Shown here one piece after another: positions 1-5,099 of a DNA stretch of 9,095 nt. Below the pieces are notes generated by a model. That model did not search any database. It saw only the letters and a program-made list of their open reading frames with translations, and was not told where the DNA came from. The position numbers and the translations under genes were made by a program. The stretch is from positions 1 to 9,095 of the forward strand of contig JAGAUC010000017.1 of the NCBI GenBank assembly GCA_017621015.1, read 5' to 3'. Position 1 is the stretch's first letter, and every line of letters starts with the position of its first letter. The DNA is from Clostridia bacterium (GTDB taxonomy: Bacteria > Bacillota > Clostridia > Oscillospirales > CAG-272).

Positions 1-315
1 AGCTGGTGCGGTCCTTGCCAAAGCGAGATGCCGGATTTTCACGAAAAATATCTGGAGCTTGGCGATGAGATCCACTTTCTGATGGTCAATATGACCGGCG
101 GTCGCGAAACGCTCAGTAGCGCAAAGGCGTTTGTTTCAGAGAAGGGATATACTTTCCCGGTGTTCTATGATACAGACGCAGACGCAGCAAGGACATACAG
201 CGTATATTCGTTGCCCACCACGTATTTCATTGATGCAGAGGGATATCTTGTAGCGCAGGCAATAGGCGCCATCTCTGCGGATACGCTTCAAAGAGGGGTC
301 GATATGATAAGATAA
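1..315 (+). CDS. TlpA/ResA-like thioredoxin-fold protein, 3' part only
   Basis: The reading frame is open from base 1 and ends at TAA 313-315, giving the last 104 residues; the true start lies to the left. Fragment residues 2-6 read WCGPC, the redox-active CxxC of thioredoxins, and LPTTYF around residue 72 is the cis-proline loop that packs against it. The remainder (FPVFYDTD, then IDAEGYL) follows the AhpC/TSA-Redoxin/TlpA pattern. Such proteins are usually exported or membrane-anchored thiol-disulfide oxidoreductases that reduce or isomerise disulfides outside the membrane. Whether this one has a signal peptide or lipobox cannot be seen. It could instead be the C-terminal domain of a larger protein. 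The fold is confident; the specific partner is unknown. Confidence 0.9.
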   Translation, partial: SWCGPCQSEMPDFHEKYLELGDEIHFLMVNMTGGRETLSSAKAFVSEKGYTFPVFYDTDADAARTYSVYSLPTTYFIDAEGYLVAQAIGAISADTLQRGVDMIR

Positions 316-335
316 AAGAAAACCCCAACATCACG

Positions 336-398
336 GGTCGCAGTACAACATCTCTTTGACGCGGTCAAAAATATAAGCTGTCTTTTTGTACTGTGACC
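336..398 (+). other. Nested hairpin element in the 3' flank of the thioredoxin gene
   Basis: Bases 336-348 (GGTCGCAGTACAA) pair with 386-398 (TTGTACTGTGACC) over 13 positions, with one G-T wobble. The 37-base loop holds a second hairpin, TTTGAC 355-360 with GTCAAA 364-369 around a GCG loop. No coding sequence crosses it, and the terminator at 406-447 follows directly. It could be a 3' UTR stabiliser, a small RNA made from the end of the thioredoxin transcript, or a short palindromic repeat. The pairing is read directly from the sequence; any function is inference. Confidence 0.5.
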
Positions 399-405
399 TC
401 AAAAA

Positions 406-447
406 GGCAAGGTACGCAACCGCGTGCCTTGCCGTTTTGTTTTTTTG
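406..447 (+). terminator. Intrinsic terminator after the thioredoxin gene
   Basis: GGCAAGGTACGC (406-417) pairs with GCGTGCCTTGCC (422-433) as a 12-bp stem with one G-T wobble and an AACC loop. It is followed by a T-rich tract (435-447, interrupted by one G). An A5 run lies just before the stem. It sits about 90 bp past the thioredoxin stop and would end that transcript together with the hairpin at 336-398. Confidence 0.88.
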
Positions 448-465
448 TTGGATTTACTACCGGGA

Positions 466-531
466 GCCCCGCGCGAAGCGGTTGGGGTAACCTTGCGTCA
501 GCAAAGTTATGAGCGAGCCTGCGAGCGGGGC
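466..531. other. GC-rich foldable intergenic element, possible dispersed repeat
   Basis: GCCCCGC (466-472) is exactly complementary to GCGGGGC (525-531). Between them, AACCTTGC (489-496) and GCAAAGTT (501-508) form an eight-position stem with one mismatch and a GTCA loop. The arms are joined by short GCGAGC/GCGAAGC-like units (GCGAGC at 513-518 and 521-526). There is no supported reading frame, and the composition differs from the AT-rich promoter region just downstream. It resembles small palindromic repeats seen in many clostridial genomes, or it could be a structured RNA. One copy in this window cannot separate these options. Confidence 0.4.
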
Positions 532-603
532 GTTTGGGTCAAGACGATGAGATTTTGGTAAGTCGTTTGCCTTTCCGACGGAGCAAGGGGGCATATATCG
601 GCC

Positions 604-810
604 CTATTTTTGGTCCGACATCCCGATGAAATAATCGGCGCTGACCTTATAGAACCGACAAAGCGTGATCAGATCGTCAATTTTCAGTTCGGCGCGGCCG
701 TCCTCAATGTGACTGTAGCCCTGTTGGGATTTGTTGATAAGCGAGCCGACCTCCTTTTGGGTCAGATCGCTGTCTTCACGAAGGTTTCTCATTCGAATTC
801 GATAATTCAT
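604..810 (-). CDS. XRE-family HTH transcriptional regulator, 68 aa
   Basis: This is a complete minimal Cro/C1-type DNA-binding domain with almost nothing else. Residues 6-15 form helix 1; LTQKEVGSLINKSQQGYSHIE (roughly 16-36) covers the helix-turn-helix; LITLCRFYKVSADYFIG (about 48-64) is the closing helix typical of XRE proteins. The start is ATG 808-810 with AAGGAG six bases upstream (minus strand); the stop is TAG at 604-606. The gene is divergent from the zinc-ribbon membrane protein gene at 939, and two identical-type palindromes lie between them, so it probably represses both that promoter and its own. There is no inducer or protease domain, so how it is relieved is not visible. A phage- or element-type repressor and a small housekeeping regulator are both possible. 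The family call is secure; the targets are inferred. Confidence 0.93.
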   Translation of the reverse strand: MNYRIRMRNLREDSDLTQKEVGSLINKSQQGYSHIEDGRAELKIDDLITLCRFYKVSADYFIGMSDQK

Positions 811-850
811 TTTCAGCTCCTTGTAGTTGTCTGTGTAAAAAGTTTACCAC

Positions 851-865
851 ACTCATAAATTGAGT
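851..865. promoter_or_regulatory. Probable XRE operator O1
   Basis: The sequence is ACTCA-TAAAT-TGAGT, a perfect 5-bp inverted repeat with a 5-base spacer, ending two bases before the plus-strand -35 box. It lies in the gap between the divergent XRE and zinc-ribbon genes. It matches the second site at 876-890 in arms and spacing, as expected for a dimeric HTH repressor. Assignment to the XRE protein is inference from position. Confidence 0.72.
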
Positions 866-866
866 A

Positions 867-895
867 TTGACAAATACTCAAAAACTGAGTATAAT
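867..895 (+). promoter_or_regulatory. Consensus sigma-A promoter for the zinc-ribbon gene
   Basis: TTGACA (867-872) and TATAAT (890-895) are separated by exactly 17 bases, a full-consensus promoter. The second palindrome (876-890) fills the spacer and touches the -10 box, so a bound repressor would exclude RNA polymerase. Transcription should start near 902. No equally good divergent promoter for the XRE gene is visible; the best weak candidate on the minus strand is TTGAGT (881-876) with TATGAG (857-852). Confidence 0.85.
876..890. promoter_or_regulatory. Probable XRE operator O2
   Basis: The sequence is ACTCA-AAAAC-TGAGT, with the same arms and spacing as O1; centres are 25 bp apart. It occupies the -35/-10 spacer of the plus-strand promoter. 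The inner arms of O1 and O2 also form an opposite palindrome (TGAGT 861-865 with ACTCA 876-880), so cooperative binding of two dimers is plausible. Confidence 0.75.
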
Positions 896-897
896 AA

Positions 898-918
898 ATT
901 TGTCGATCGTCGACAAAT
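898..918. repeat. Perfect 9-bp palindrome at the expected transcription start
   Basis: ATTTGTCGA (898-906) and TCGACAAAT (910-918) are exact inverted copies around TCG. The element lies just downstream of the -10 box, spanning the expected start site, and ends 20 bp before the ATG at 939. It is unlike the ACTCA-N5-TGAGT sites in sequence. It may be an operator for a second regulator or a hairpin at the 5' end of the mRNA. Confidence 0.6.
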
Positions 919-938
919 CATTTTTAGGAGGAGTTTTT

Positions 939-1265
939 ATGAGATTTTGTCAAACGTGTGGAAAAGAGATTCTGGACGAGGCGGTCATTTGCCCCGGCTG
1001 TGGTTGCCGTGTTTCCCGGGAGGTCGAGCGGACAGATGGTGGAAAGGACGGACTGGCGGTCGCAAGTAAGATCTTTTTGATCTTGGGATGCATTGCACAG
1101 GGGTGGATGCTTCTTCCGCTTGCCTGGTGTCTGCCTATCACCATTTCTGTCTGCGGAAAAATGAAGCGCGGAGAGCCTGTCGGTACAGGTCTTAAGGTGT
1201 GTGCGCTGTTGTTTGTCAGTTTATTGGGCGGTATTTTTCTGTTGTGCCGCTCGGACGAAAAATAA
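939..1265 (+). CDS. Zinc-ribbon small membrane protein, 108 aa
   Basis: Start ATG 939 is chosen because AGGAGG (926-931) sits eight bases upstream; the in-frame extension to 867 would overlap the promoter. Residues 4-21 carry a CxxC...CxxC pair (C4, C7, C18, C21), the zinc-ribbon_2 pattern found at the N-terminus of many clostridial membrane proteins. A short charged linker (about 26-37) leads to two hydrophobic segments, about 40-71 (possibly a long or re-entrant helix containing SKIFLILGCIAQGWMLLPLA) and 85-102. The protein is therefore probably membrane-embedded, with a cytoplasmic metal-binding head. Its role is not known. Its promoter is covered by palindromes next to a divergent XRE gene, so it is probably tightly repressed under most conditions. 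It forms a single-gene transcript ended by the terminator at 1279. Confidence 0.88.
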   Translation: MRFCQTCGKEILDEAVICPGCGCRVSREVERTDGGKDGLAVASKIFLILGCIAQGWMLLPLAWCLPITISVCGKMKRGEPVGTGLKVCALLFVSLLGGIFLLCRSDEK

Positions 1266-1278
1266 GAACACAGCAAGG

Positions 1279-1308
1279 AAAAAGCGCCTCGTAAGAGGCG
1301 CTTTTTCT
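1279..1308 (+). terminator. Intrinsic terminator after the zinc-ribbon gene
   Basis: AGCGCCTC (1283-1290), loop GTAA, and GAGGCGCT (1295-1302) form an 8-bp GC-rich stem, extended by A4 before and T4 after. It begins 13 bases after the stop. The symmetric A and T runs would also let it work on the other strand. Confidence 0.93.
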
Positions 1309-1336
1309 GTGGGGCGATCTGCGGCGCGGTGGGTGA

Positions 1337-1365
1337 TTGACATACCGCCGTTTTTTTGCTATAAT
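1337..1365 (+). promoter_or_regulatory. Consensus extended -10 promoter for the peptidase lipoprotein
   Basis: TTGACA (1337-1342), a 17-base spacer and TATAAT (1360-1365), with TGC directly before the -10 box (1357-1359). The start is expected near 1372, giving a leader of about 55 bases before the ATG at 1427. No operator-like symmetry is seen, which suggests constitutive expression. Confidence 0.87.
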
Positions 1366-1426
1366 ATGGCGAGGAAGGACGAATTACCGCGTGCAGGTCA
1401 TTCGCCATTGTATCAAGGAGAGAGAA

Positions 1427-3184
1427 ATGAAGCAAACGGTAAAAATCATCGCGCTTTTTCTGAGTGCTTGGGTGCTTGTTTCGGCGCTTTCGGCGTGTTC
1501 CTTTGAAATCCCCGCAATCACGGTGGGAGAGGTGTCGCAGGAGTCCGAGCCTGAGACCGACCCGAAGACCTTTGAGGGGGCGGGCGAGCAAACAACGGTG
1601 CCCGAAACACAAGCGCAGCCCGAGGAGACGGCAGACGAGTCGGATGGGTTTGAGATCGTTTATCCGACGGTCACGGTGTCTACGATGGCCCTGCTTCCTA
1701 TAGAGGATATACAGGATGCGTTTGGGGAAAAGCTGACTGCTGTCAAGCGGATATTTGGCAGAGGCGCGGCAAACGATGCGGAGGAATTCAAGGCCGCGAT
1801 CTATGAGCTGCTGTCGCTCGAGGCACAGCTGCAGACACAGTGCGACGTTGCCTATATGCTGTATCTTTGCGATATGACGGACGCCGCCTGGGAGGCGTAC
1901 CTGCAAGCCTATACGGTAAGGGAGAGAGTAAAGGACCGTTTCTGGAGCTTCTATGCTGAGGCAAGGGGGCAGTCTCACGTGCTCGCGGAGGTGTTTCACG
2001 AGATCGTTCAGGTGGAATATGAGGGAAGGCTGGTCTCCAAAAACGCTGAGGTCGATGACTTTGCGCGCGAGATGACGGCGCTTGAGGGCGAGTTCAATGC
2101 CATCAAGGACAGCGACGCGAGTGACCGGGTGGTTTTTGAGGTCTACCAAAAATATATGACGGCGGCGTATGGCCTTGCGGTGAATTCCAAGGTCGAAAAT
2201 TACTATGAATACGCTGCCGGGCATACCTTCTACCGAAACGATACCACCGCACAGCGCGAGGCGCTTCGGGAATATACCAAGAAATATCTGATTCCGCTTT
2301 GCCGGGCGCTGAAAAGCAAAAGTCAGCTTGCGGACAGTCGGCTTTGGACGTATGAATTCGAGCTTTCCAATCGGTTTTTGGAAAACGCCTACGATTCGTT
2401 TAGTAAGAACTTCCTGTTCGACTATTTTGCCTCGCTGCCGAAAAGCTCGGGCGATGCGATGCGGGATGCCTTTGAACGGGACCGTGTTCTTGTCGGTGAC
2501 CGTGACAGCTCGTATAACAGTGCAATGGTTATGGATGTGGGGAACACACCGATCTGTTATTTCCACAAAAGTGAGCTGACATTGCATACGGTGGCTCACG
2601 AGATCGGGCATTATTACGCGCACATAATGGGACAGAAGAATTATTATTCGTACGATCTGCGCGAGACCTATTCGACGGCCAATACCATGCTTTTGTATAG
2701 CTACATTTCGAACGATCTGAACAGCAACGCCTTTATCAGCGCGGAGCTGTATATGCTCTATAACTGGATGTATCAGGTGGTTTTGAGCGTGATAAAGGAT
2801 GAGTTTGATGAGCAGATCTTTTCGTGCGATCCTTCCGCGCTGACGCTTGCCGATTTCGAGCGTATTATGAGCGGGCTGATCGACAAATACGGCGTGGGAG
2901 ATCTGTCAACCAACATAAGGAGTCAGCTGATGACGTATTGGAGGCGGCTTGGTATCGTGTATCCCATGTCCAATTATTGCTATGCCACGTCGATGATCAC
3001 GGCGTTTCAGATCTACATCAAAAGCAAGGACGATTATGCGGCCGCGTGCGAGGTGTACCGAAGGGTCGTGGAGCAGCCCCGGGAGAGCGGAGATTTTGTT
3101 GCCACGATCGTAAATGCGGGACTCACCACGCCTTACGACGAGGCGACCTATACCGAGCTGCAAAGGCTGATCGAAACGGAGTAG
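1427..3184 (+). CDS. Lipoprotein with M3B/oligoendopeptidase F-like zinc peptidase domain, 585 aa
   Basis: The start is ATG 1427, preceded by AAGGAG (1415-1420). In-frame extension to 1337 would run through the promoter. Residues 1-24 are a lipoprotein signal: basic start, hydrophobic core, and lipobox LSAC with C24 as the lipidated cysteine. Residues about 30-75 are a Glu/Thr/Pro-rich linker that would hold the enzyme off the membrane. The rest is mostly helical. HEIGH (391-395) is the HExxH zinc site, and E413 in LRETYSTAN sits where the third zinc ligand lies in M3B peptidases (the VAEVASTFNE pattern). YCYATS (517-522) and a late AGL-TPYDE segment match the C-terminal substrate-contact part of that family. 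Known PepF enzymes are cytoplasmic oligopeptidases, so surface anchoring is unusual. Overall similarity is low, so substrate and activity remain open. It is transcribed alone. Confidence 0.83.
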   Translation: MKQTVKIIALFLSAWVLVSALSACSFEIPAITVGEVSQESEPETDPKTFEGAGEQTTVPETQAQPEETADESDGFEIVYPTVTVSTMALLPIEDIQDAFGEKLTAVKRIFGRGAANDAEEFKAAIYELLSLEAQLQTQCDVAYMLYLCDMTDAAWEAYLQAYTVRERVKDRFWSFYAEARGQSHVLAEVFHEIVQVEYEGRLVSKNAEVDDFAREMTALEGEFNAIKDSDASDRVVFEVYQKYMTAAYGLAVNSKVENYYEYAAGHTFYRNDTTAQREALREYTKKYLIPLCRALKSKSQLADSRLWTYEFELSNRFLENAYDSFSKNFLFDYFASLPKSSGDAMRDAFERDRVLVGDRDSSYNSAMVMDVGNTPICYFHKSELTLHTVAHEIGHYYAHIMGQKNYYSYDLRETYSTANTMLLYSYISNDLNSNAFISAELYMLYNWMYQVVLSVIKDEFDEQIFSCDPSALTLADFERIMSGLIDKYGVGDLSTNIRSQLMTYWRRLGIVYPMSNYCYATSMITAFQIYIKSKDDYAAACEVYRRVVEQPRESGDFVATIVNAGLTTPYDEATYTELQRLIETE

Positions 3185-3199
3185 GGGATCGGGTCCCGG

Positions 3200-3234
3200 A
3201 AAAAGGCAGATTTGTGAAAATGCGGTCCTTTTTT
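3200..3234 (+). terminator. Weak candidate terminator after the peptidase gene
   Basis: AAAAAGG (3200-3206) can pair with CCTTTTT (3227-3233), with a small inner CA/TG pair, giving an AU-rich stem that runs into Ts. It is much weaker than the other terminators here. An alternative hairpin, GAAAATGC/GCATTTTC followed by T7 at 3253-3259, overlaps it, so which one ends transcription is unclear. Confidence 0.3.
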
Positions 3235-3279
3235 GCGATGCATTTTCCCAAATTTTTTTCAAATGCCTTTACAAATCTG
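3207..3279. repeat. Nested inverted repeats upstream of nagB
   Basis: The outer arms are CAGATTTGT (3207-3215) and ACAAATCTG (3271-3279). The inner arms are GAAAATGC (3216-3223) and GCATTTTC (3240-3247), directly abutting the outer left arm. Both pairs are exact. The right outer arm overlaps the end of the nagB -35 box. The set lies upstream of the nagB start site, so it would act either as DNA or in read-through mRNA from the peptidase gene. Confidence 0.5.
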
Positions 3280-3296
3280 ACGGCAAGTGATATAAT
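3268..3296 (+). promoter_or_regulatory. Sigma-A promoter for nagB
   Basis: TTTACA (3268-3273), a 17-base spacer and TATAAT (3291-3296). The start is expected near 3303. The leader is about 36 bases and holds no visible riboswitch. AAGGAGA at 3326-3332 is the ribosome binding site. Confidence 0.82.
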
Positions 3297-3338
3297 GATA
3301 CTATAAAAACAATCTCATATAAGATAAGGAGAATCGCT

Positions 3339-4124
3339 ATGAAACTGATCATCCGAGACAACTATGACGTGATGTGTGAGTGGGCGGCCAACCATATTGC
3401 CGACGCCATCAACGCACACAAGGAGAACCGCCCCTTCGTTCTGGGACTTCCCACCGGCTCCTCGCCCCTGGGTGTCTACAAGAGACTTATCGAGATGAAC
3501 AAGGCCGGCAAGGTGACCTTTAAGAACGTCGTTACCTTCAATATGGACGAGTACGTGGGTCTGCCCCGTGAGCACGACCAGAGCTACTGGTACTTTATGC
3601 ACGACAACTTCTTTAACCACATCGACATTCCCGCCGAGAACGTCAACATTCTCAACGGTATGGCTGAGGACCTTGAGGCCGAGTGCCAGCGCTACGAGGA
3701 CAAGATCGCCTCGTACGGCGGCATTGATCTGTTTATGGGCGGCAGCGGCGTAGACGGTCACATCGCCTTCAACGAGCCCTTTACCTCGCTTACCTCGCGT
3801 ACCGGCGTTCGCGCGCTGACTGAGGACACGCTGATCGTCAACTCCCGCTTCTTCGGCGGCGATATGAATAAGGTTCCGAAGACCGCACTTTCGGTCGGTG
3901 TGGGCACCGTTTGCGACTCCAAGCAGGTCATGCTTCTCATCAGCGGACATAACAAGGCCCGTGCGCTCCGTCATTGCGTAGAGGGCGGCGTGGACCACGC
4001 GTGGACCATCAGCGCTCTGCAGATGCACGCCGACGCCATCATCGCGTGCGACGAGGCCGCTTGCGGCGAGCTCAAGGTGGACACCTACAAGTACTTCAAG
4101 GAAATCTACAAGAACGAGAAGTAA
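3339..4124 (+). CDS. nagB: Glucosamine-6-phosphate deaminase, 261 aa
   Basis: The enzyme converts glucosamine 6-phosphate to fructose 6-phosphate and ammonia in the cytoplasm, the last step by which amino sugars enter glycolysis. The family is recognised along the whole length: the phosphate-binding GLPTGSSPLGVY (36-47), NMDEYVG with D70 (D72 in E. coli NagB), and GGSGVDGHIAFNEP (134-147) with D139, H141 and E146 matching D141, H143 and E148 of E. coli. SVGVGT (185-190), WTISALQMH (222-230) and ELKVDTYKYF (244-253) follow in order. Its length is close to the 266 aa of E. coli NagB. The start has AAGGAGA six bases upstream. No nagA or transporter is adjacent; the gene has its own promoter and terminator. 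Codons are strongly C- or G-ending compared with its neighbours (AAC, TAC, GAC and AAG dominate), as in highly expressed genes. Confidence 0.97.
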   Translation: MKLIIRDNYDVMCEWAANHIADAINAHKENRPFVLGLPTGSSPLGVYKRLIEMNKAGKVTFKNVVTFNMDEYVGLPREHDQSYWYFMHDNFFNHIDIPAENVNILNGMAEDLEAECQRYEDKIASYGGIDLFMGGSGVDGHIAFNEPFTSLTSRTGVRALTEDTLIVNSRFFGGDMNKVPKTALSVGVGTVCDSKQVMLLISGHNKARALRHCVEGGVDHAWTISALQMHADAIIACDEAACGELKVDTYKYFKEIYKNEK

Positions 4125-4132
4125 TCGAAATC

Positions 4133-4164
4133 AAAAAGAGCGCGGTGTAACCGCGCTCTTTTTT
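4133..4164 (+). terminator. Intrinsic terminator after nagB
   Basis: GAGCGCGGT (4138-4146) pairs with ACCGCGCTC (4150-4158) around a three-base loop, with A5 before and T6 after. It begins eight bases after the nagB stop. It separates nagB from the next promoter, whose -35 begins eight bases downstream of the T-run. Confidence 0.95.
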
Positions 4165-4171
4165 GCGTTGC

Positions 4172-4200
4172 TTGACATCGGATCTTGAAAATGCTATAAT
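4172..4200 (+). promoter_or_regulatory. Consensus extended -10 promoter for the membrane protein/transglutaminase operon
   Basis: TTGACA (4172-4177), a 17-base spacer and TATAAT (4195-4200) preceded by TGC (4192-4194), the same design as the promoter at 1337. The expected start near 4207 gives a leader of about 58 bases. Confidence 0.87.
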
Positions 4201-4264
4201 TATCTTAGGGAGAAAGCAGATATCCAAACCCGCTATCACCCTAATATTCTAAGGGGGCTTGAAG

Positions 4265-5098
4265 ATGAAAAGAGAAAATTTGTCTTGCTTTGATCTCAAC
4301 CGTGAGGATCTGAGCATTGACCGCAAGGAGTTTATTCTTCGACGCGAGAGTGCGGCGGTTGCGGCCGAGAGAGAGGCGCTGAACAAAAAAATGTCCAAGG
4401 CGATCTTAAAAAGTGTGGTCGGCGGCGTGGGCGTGATCTCGATTTGTTCGGCCATCCTCTTGATGGCGGGTGTAGCTTGTGGGCTGGTGGTGTTGCTGCG
4501 CTATTTGGCAACCAAGGTGTTTTCCTTGGAACAGGGCCTTATGGCGGGATCGCTTTTTGTCCTTTCGGGCATTTTGTGGGTGATCAAAACCGTATTTGCC
4601 AAAAAAAGCAGGGAAGATGACTCCCTTCCGTACGAGGATGAGATGGATCGGATGAATGCCATTTCCATGCGCGAGCTGAGAGTGCCGAGTGACGCCAAAA
4701 AGGTGCAGCTGCTTGGCAAGTTTTACAAGGAAAGCGCGGACAGCGATCTTTATGACGTCGACGAGGTCGACCTGTTTGAGGAGGAGGGGAAGCTCTGCCT
4801 GCATCACGTGGGCTATGTGATCGCCATTCCGCTTGACAGCATTGAGGCACTGGTGAGGGTGAACGCGCCCATTCTTTTCAGCGATTGGATAAAGGACGTG
4901 CCGCACGATAGCGAGGAATATGCCGGCTACGGCATCGAAAAAAGAACGGTTGGCGAGTTTGACGAGGAGTATTCGATGGACGGCTATTATTCGCTTCGCT
5001 TTTCGCGAGAGGGTGAGGCCTTTGAGCTGGTCATTCCGCTCTACGAGATCGACCCCTTCCTCGACATTCTTCAAATGGACGTGACGCGGGAGGGGTAA
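4265..5098 (+). CDS. Two-TM membrane protein of unknown function, 277 aa
   Basis: I do not recognise a family. The chosen start is ATG 4265, seven bases after AAGGGGG (4251-4257); a TTG two codons upstream (4259) lies too close to that site. Residues 1-47 are charged and probably helical. Two hydrophobic segments follow, about 51-80 and 92-111, joined by a short loop, a helical-hairpin anchor. Residues about 113-277 form a soluble, acidic domain with alternating hydrophobic strands (KLCLHHVGYVIAIPL at 176-190, YYSLRF at 241-246, FELVIPLY at 253-260). This suggests a beta-rich fold, possibly pleckstrin-homology-like, on the cytoplasmic side. There is no signal peptide and no obvious catalytic motif. 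Its stop is one base from the start of the transglutaminase lipoprotein gene, so the two are co-transcribed and perhaps translationally coupled, implying a shared envelope-related role. Confidence 0.8.
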   Translation: MKRENLSCFDLNREDLSIDRKEFILRRESAAVAAEREALNKKMSKAILKSVVGGVGVISICSAILLMAGVACGLVVLLRYLATKVFSLEQGLMAGSLFVLSGILWVIKTVFAKKSREDDSLPYEDEMDRMNAISMRELRVPSDAKKVQLLGKFYKESADSDLYDVDEVDLFEEEGKLCLHHVGYVIAIPLDSIEALVRVNAPILFSDWIKDVPHDSEEYAGYGIEKRTVGEFDEEYSMDGYYSLRFSREGEAFELVIPLYEIDPFLDILQMDVTREG

Positions 5099-5099
5099 T

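Noticed and set aside
505..531. GCGAGC-type short repeats as a possible CRISPR remnant
   Set aside because: Units are six bases with no regular spacer; they fit stem arms of one folded element.
610..858. 82-codon plus-strand frame opposite the XRE gene
   Set aside because: The minus-strand frame encodes a clear XRE domain with a good ribosome site; the plus frame runs into the operator region and has no domain.
867..938. Longer N-terminus for the zinc-ribbon protein
   Set aside because: The extension starts at the -35 box and would precede the expected transcription start; ATG 939 has an ideal AGGAGG.
604..1308. XRE plus small membrane protein read as a toxin-antitoxin system
   Set aside because: The genes are divergent rather than co-directional, and the membrane protein has a zinc-ribbon head and resembles no known toxin family; a regulator-target pair is the more economical reading.
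1337..1426. Longer N-terminus for the peptidase lipoprotein
   Set aside because: It would start inside the -35 box; ATG 1427 gives a correct lipoprotein signal and has AAGGAG upstream.
950..2623. 557-codon open frame on the minus strand
   Set aside because: It runs antisense across the zinc-ribbon and peptidase genes, whose reading frames have recognisable domains, promoters and ribosome sites. The antisense product is basic and low-complexity with no domain; it is a codon-bias shadow.
3190..3200. CGGGTCCCG symmetry after the peptidase stop
   Set aside because: The two arms leave a single-base loop, so it cannot form a hairpin, and no T-run follows directly.
3315..4028. 237-codon open frame antisense to nagB
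   Set aside because: nagB is unambiguous on the plus strand and highly codon-biased, which readily opens the opposite frame.
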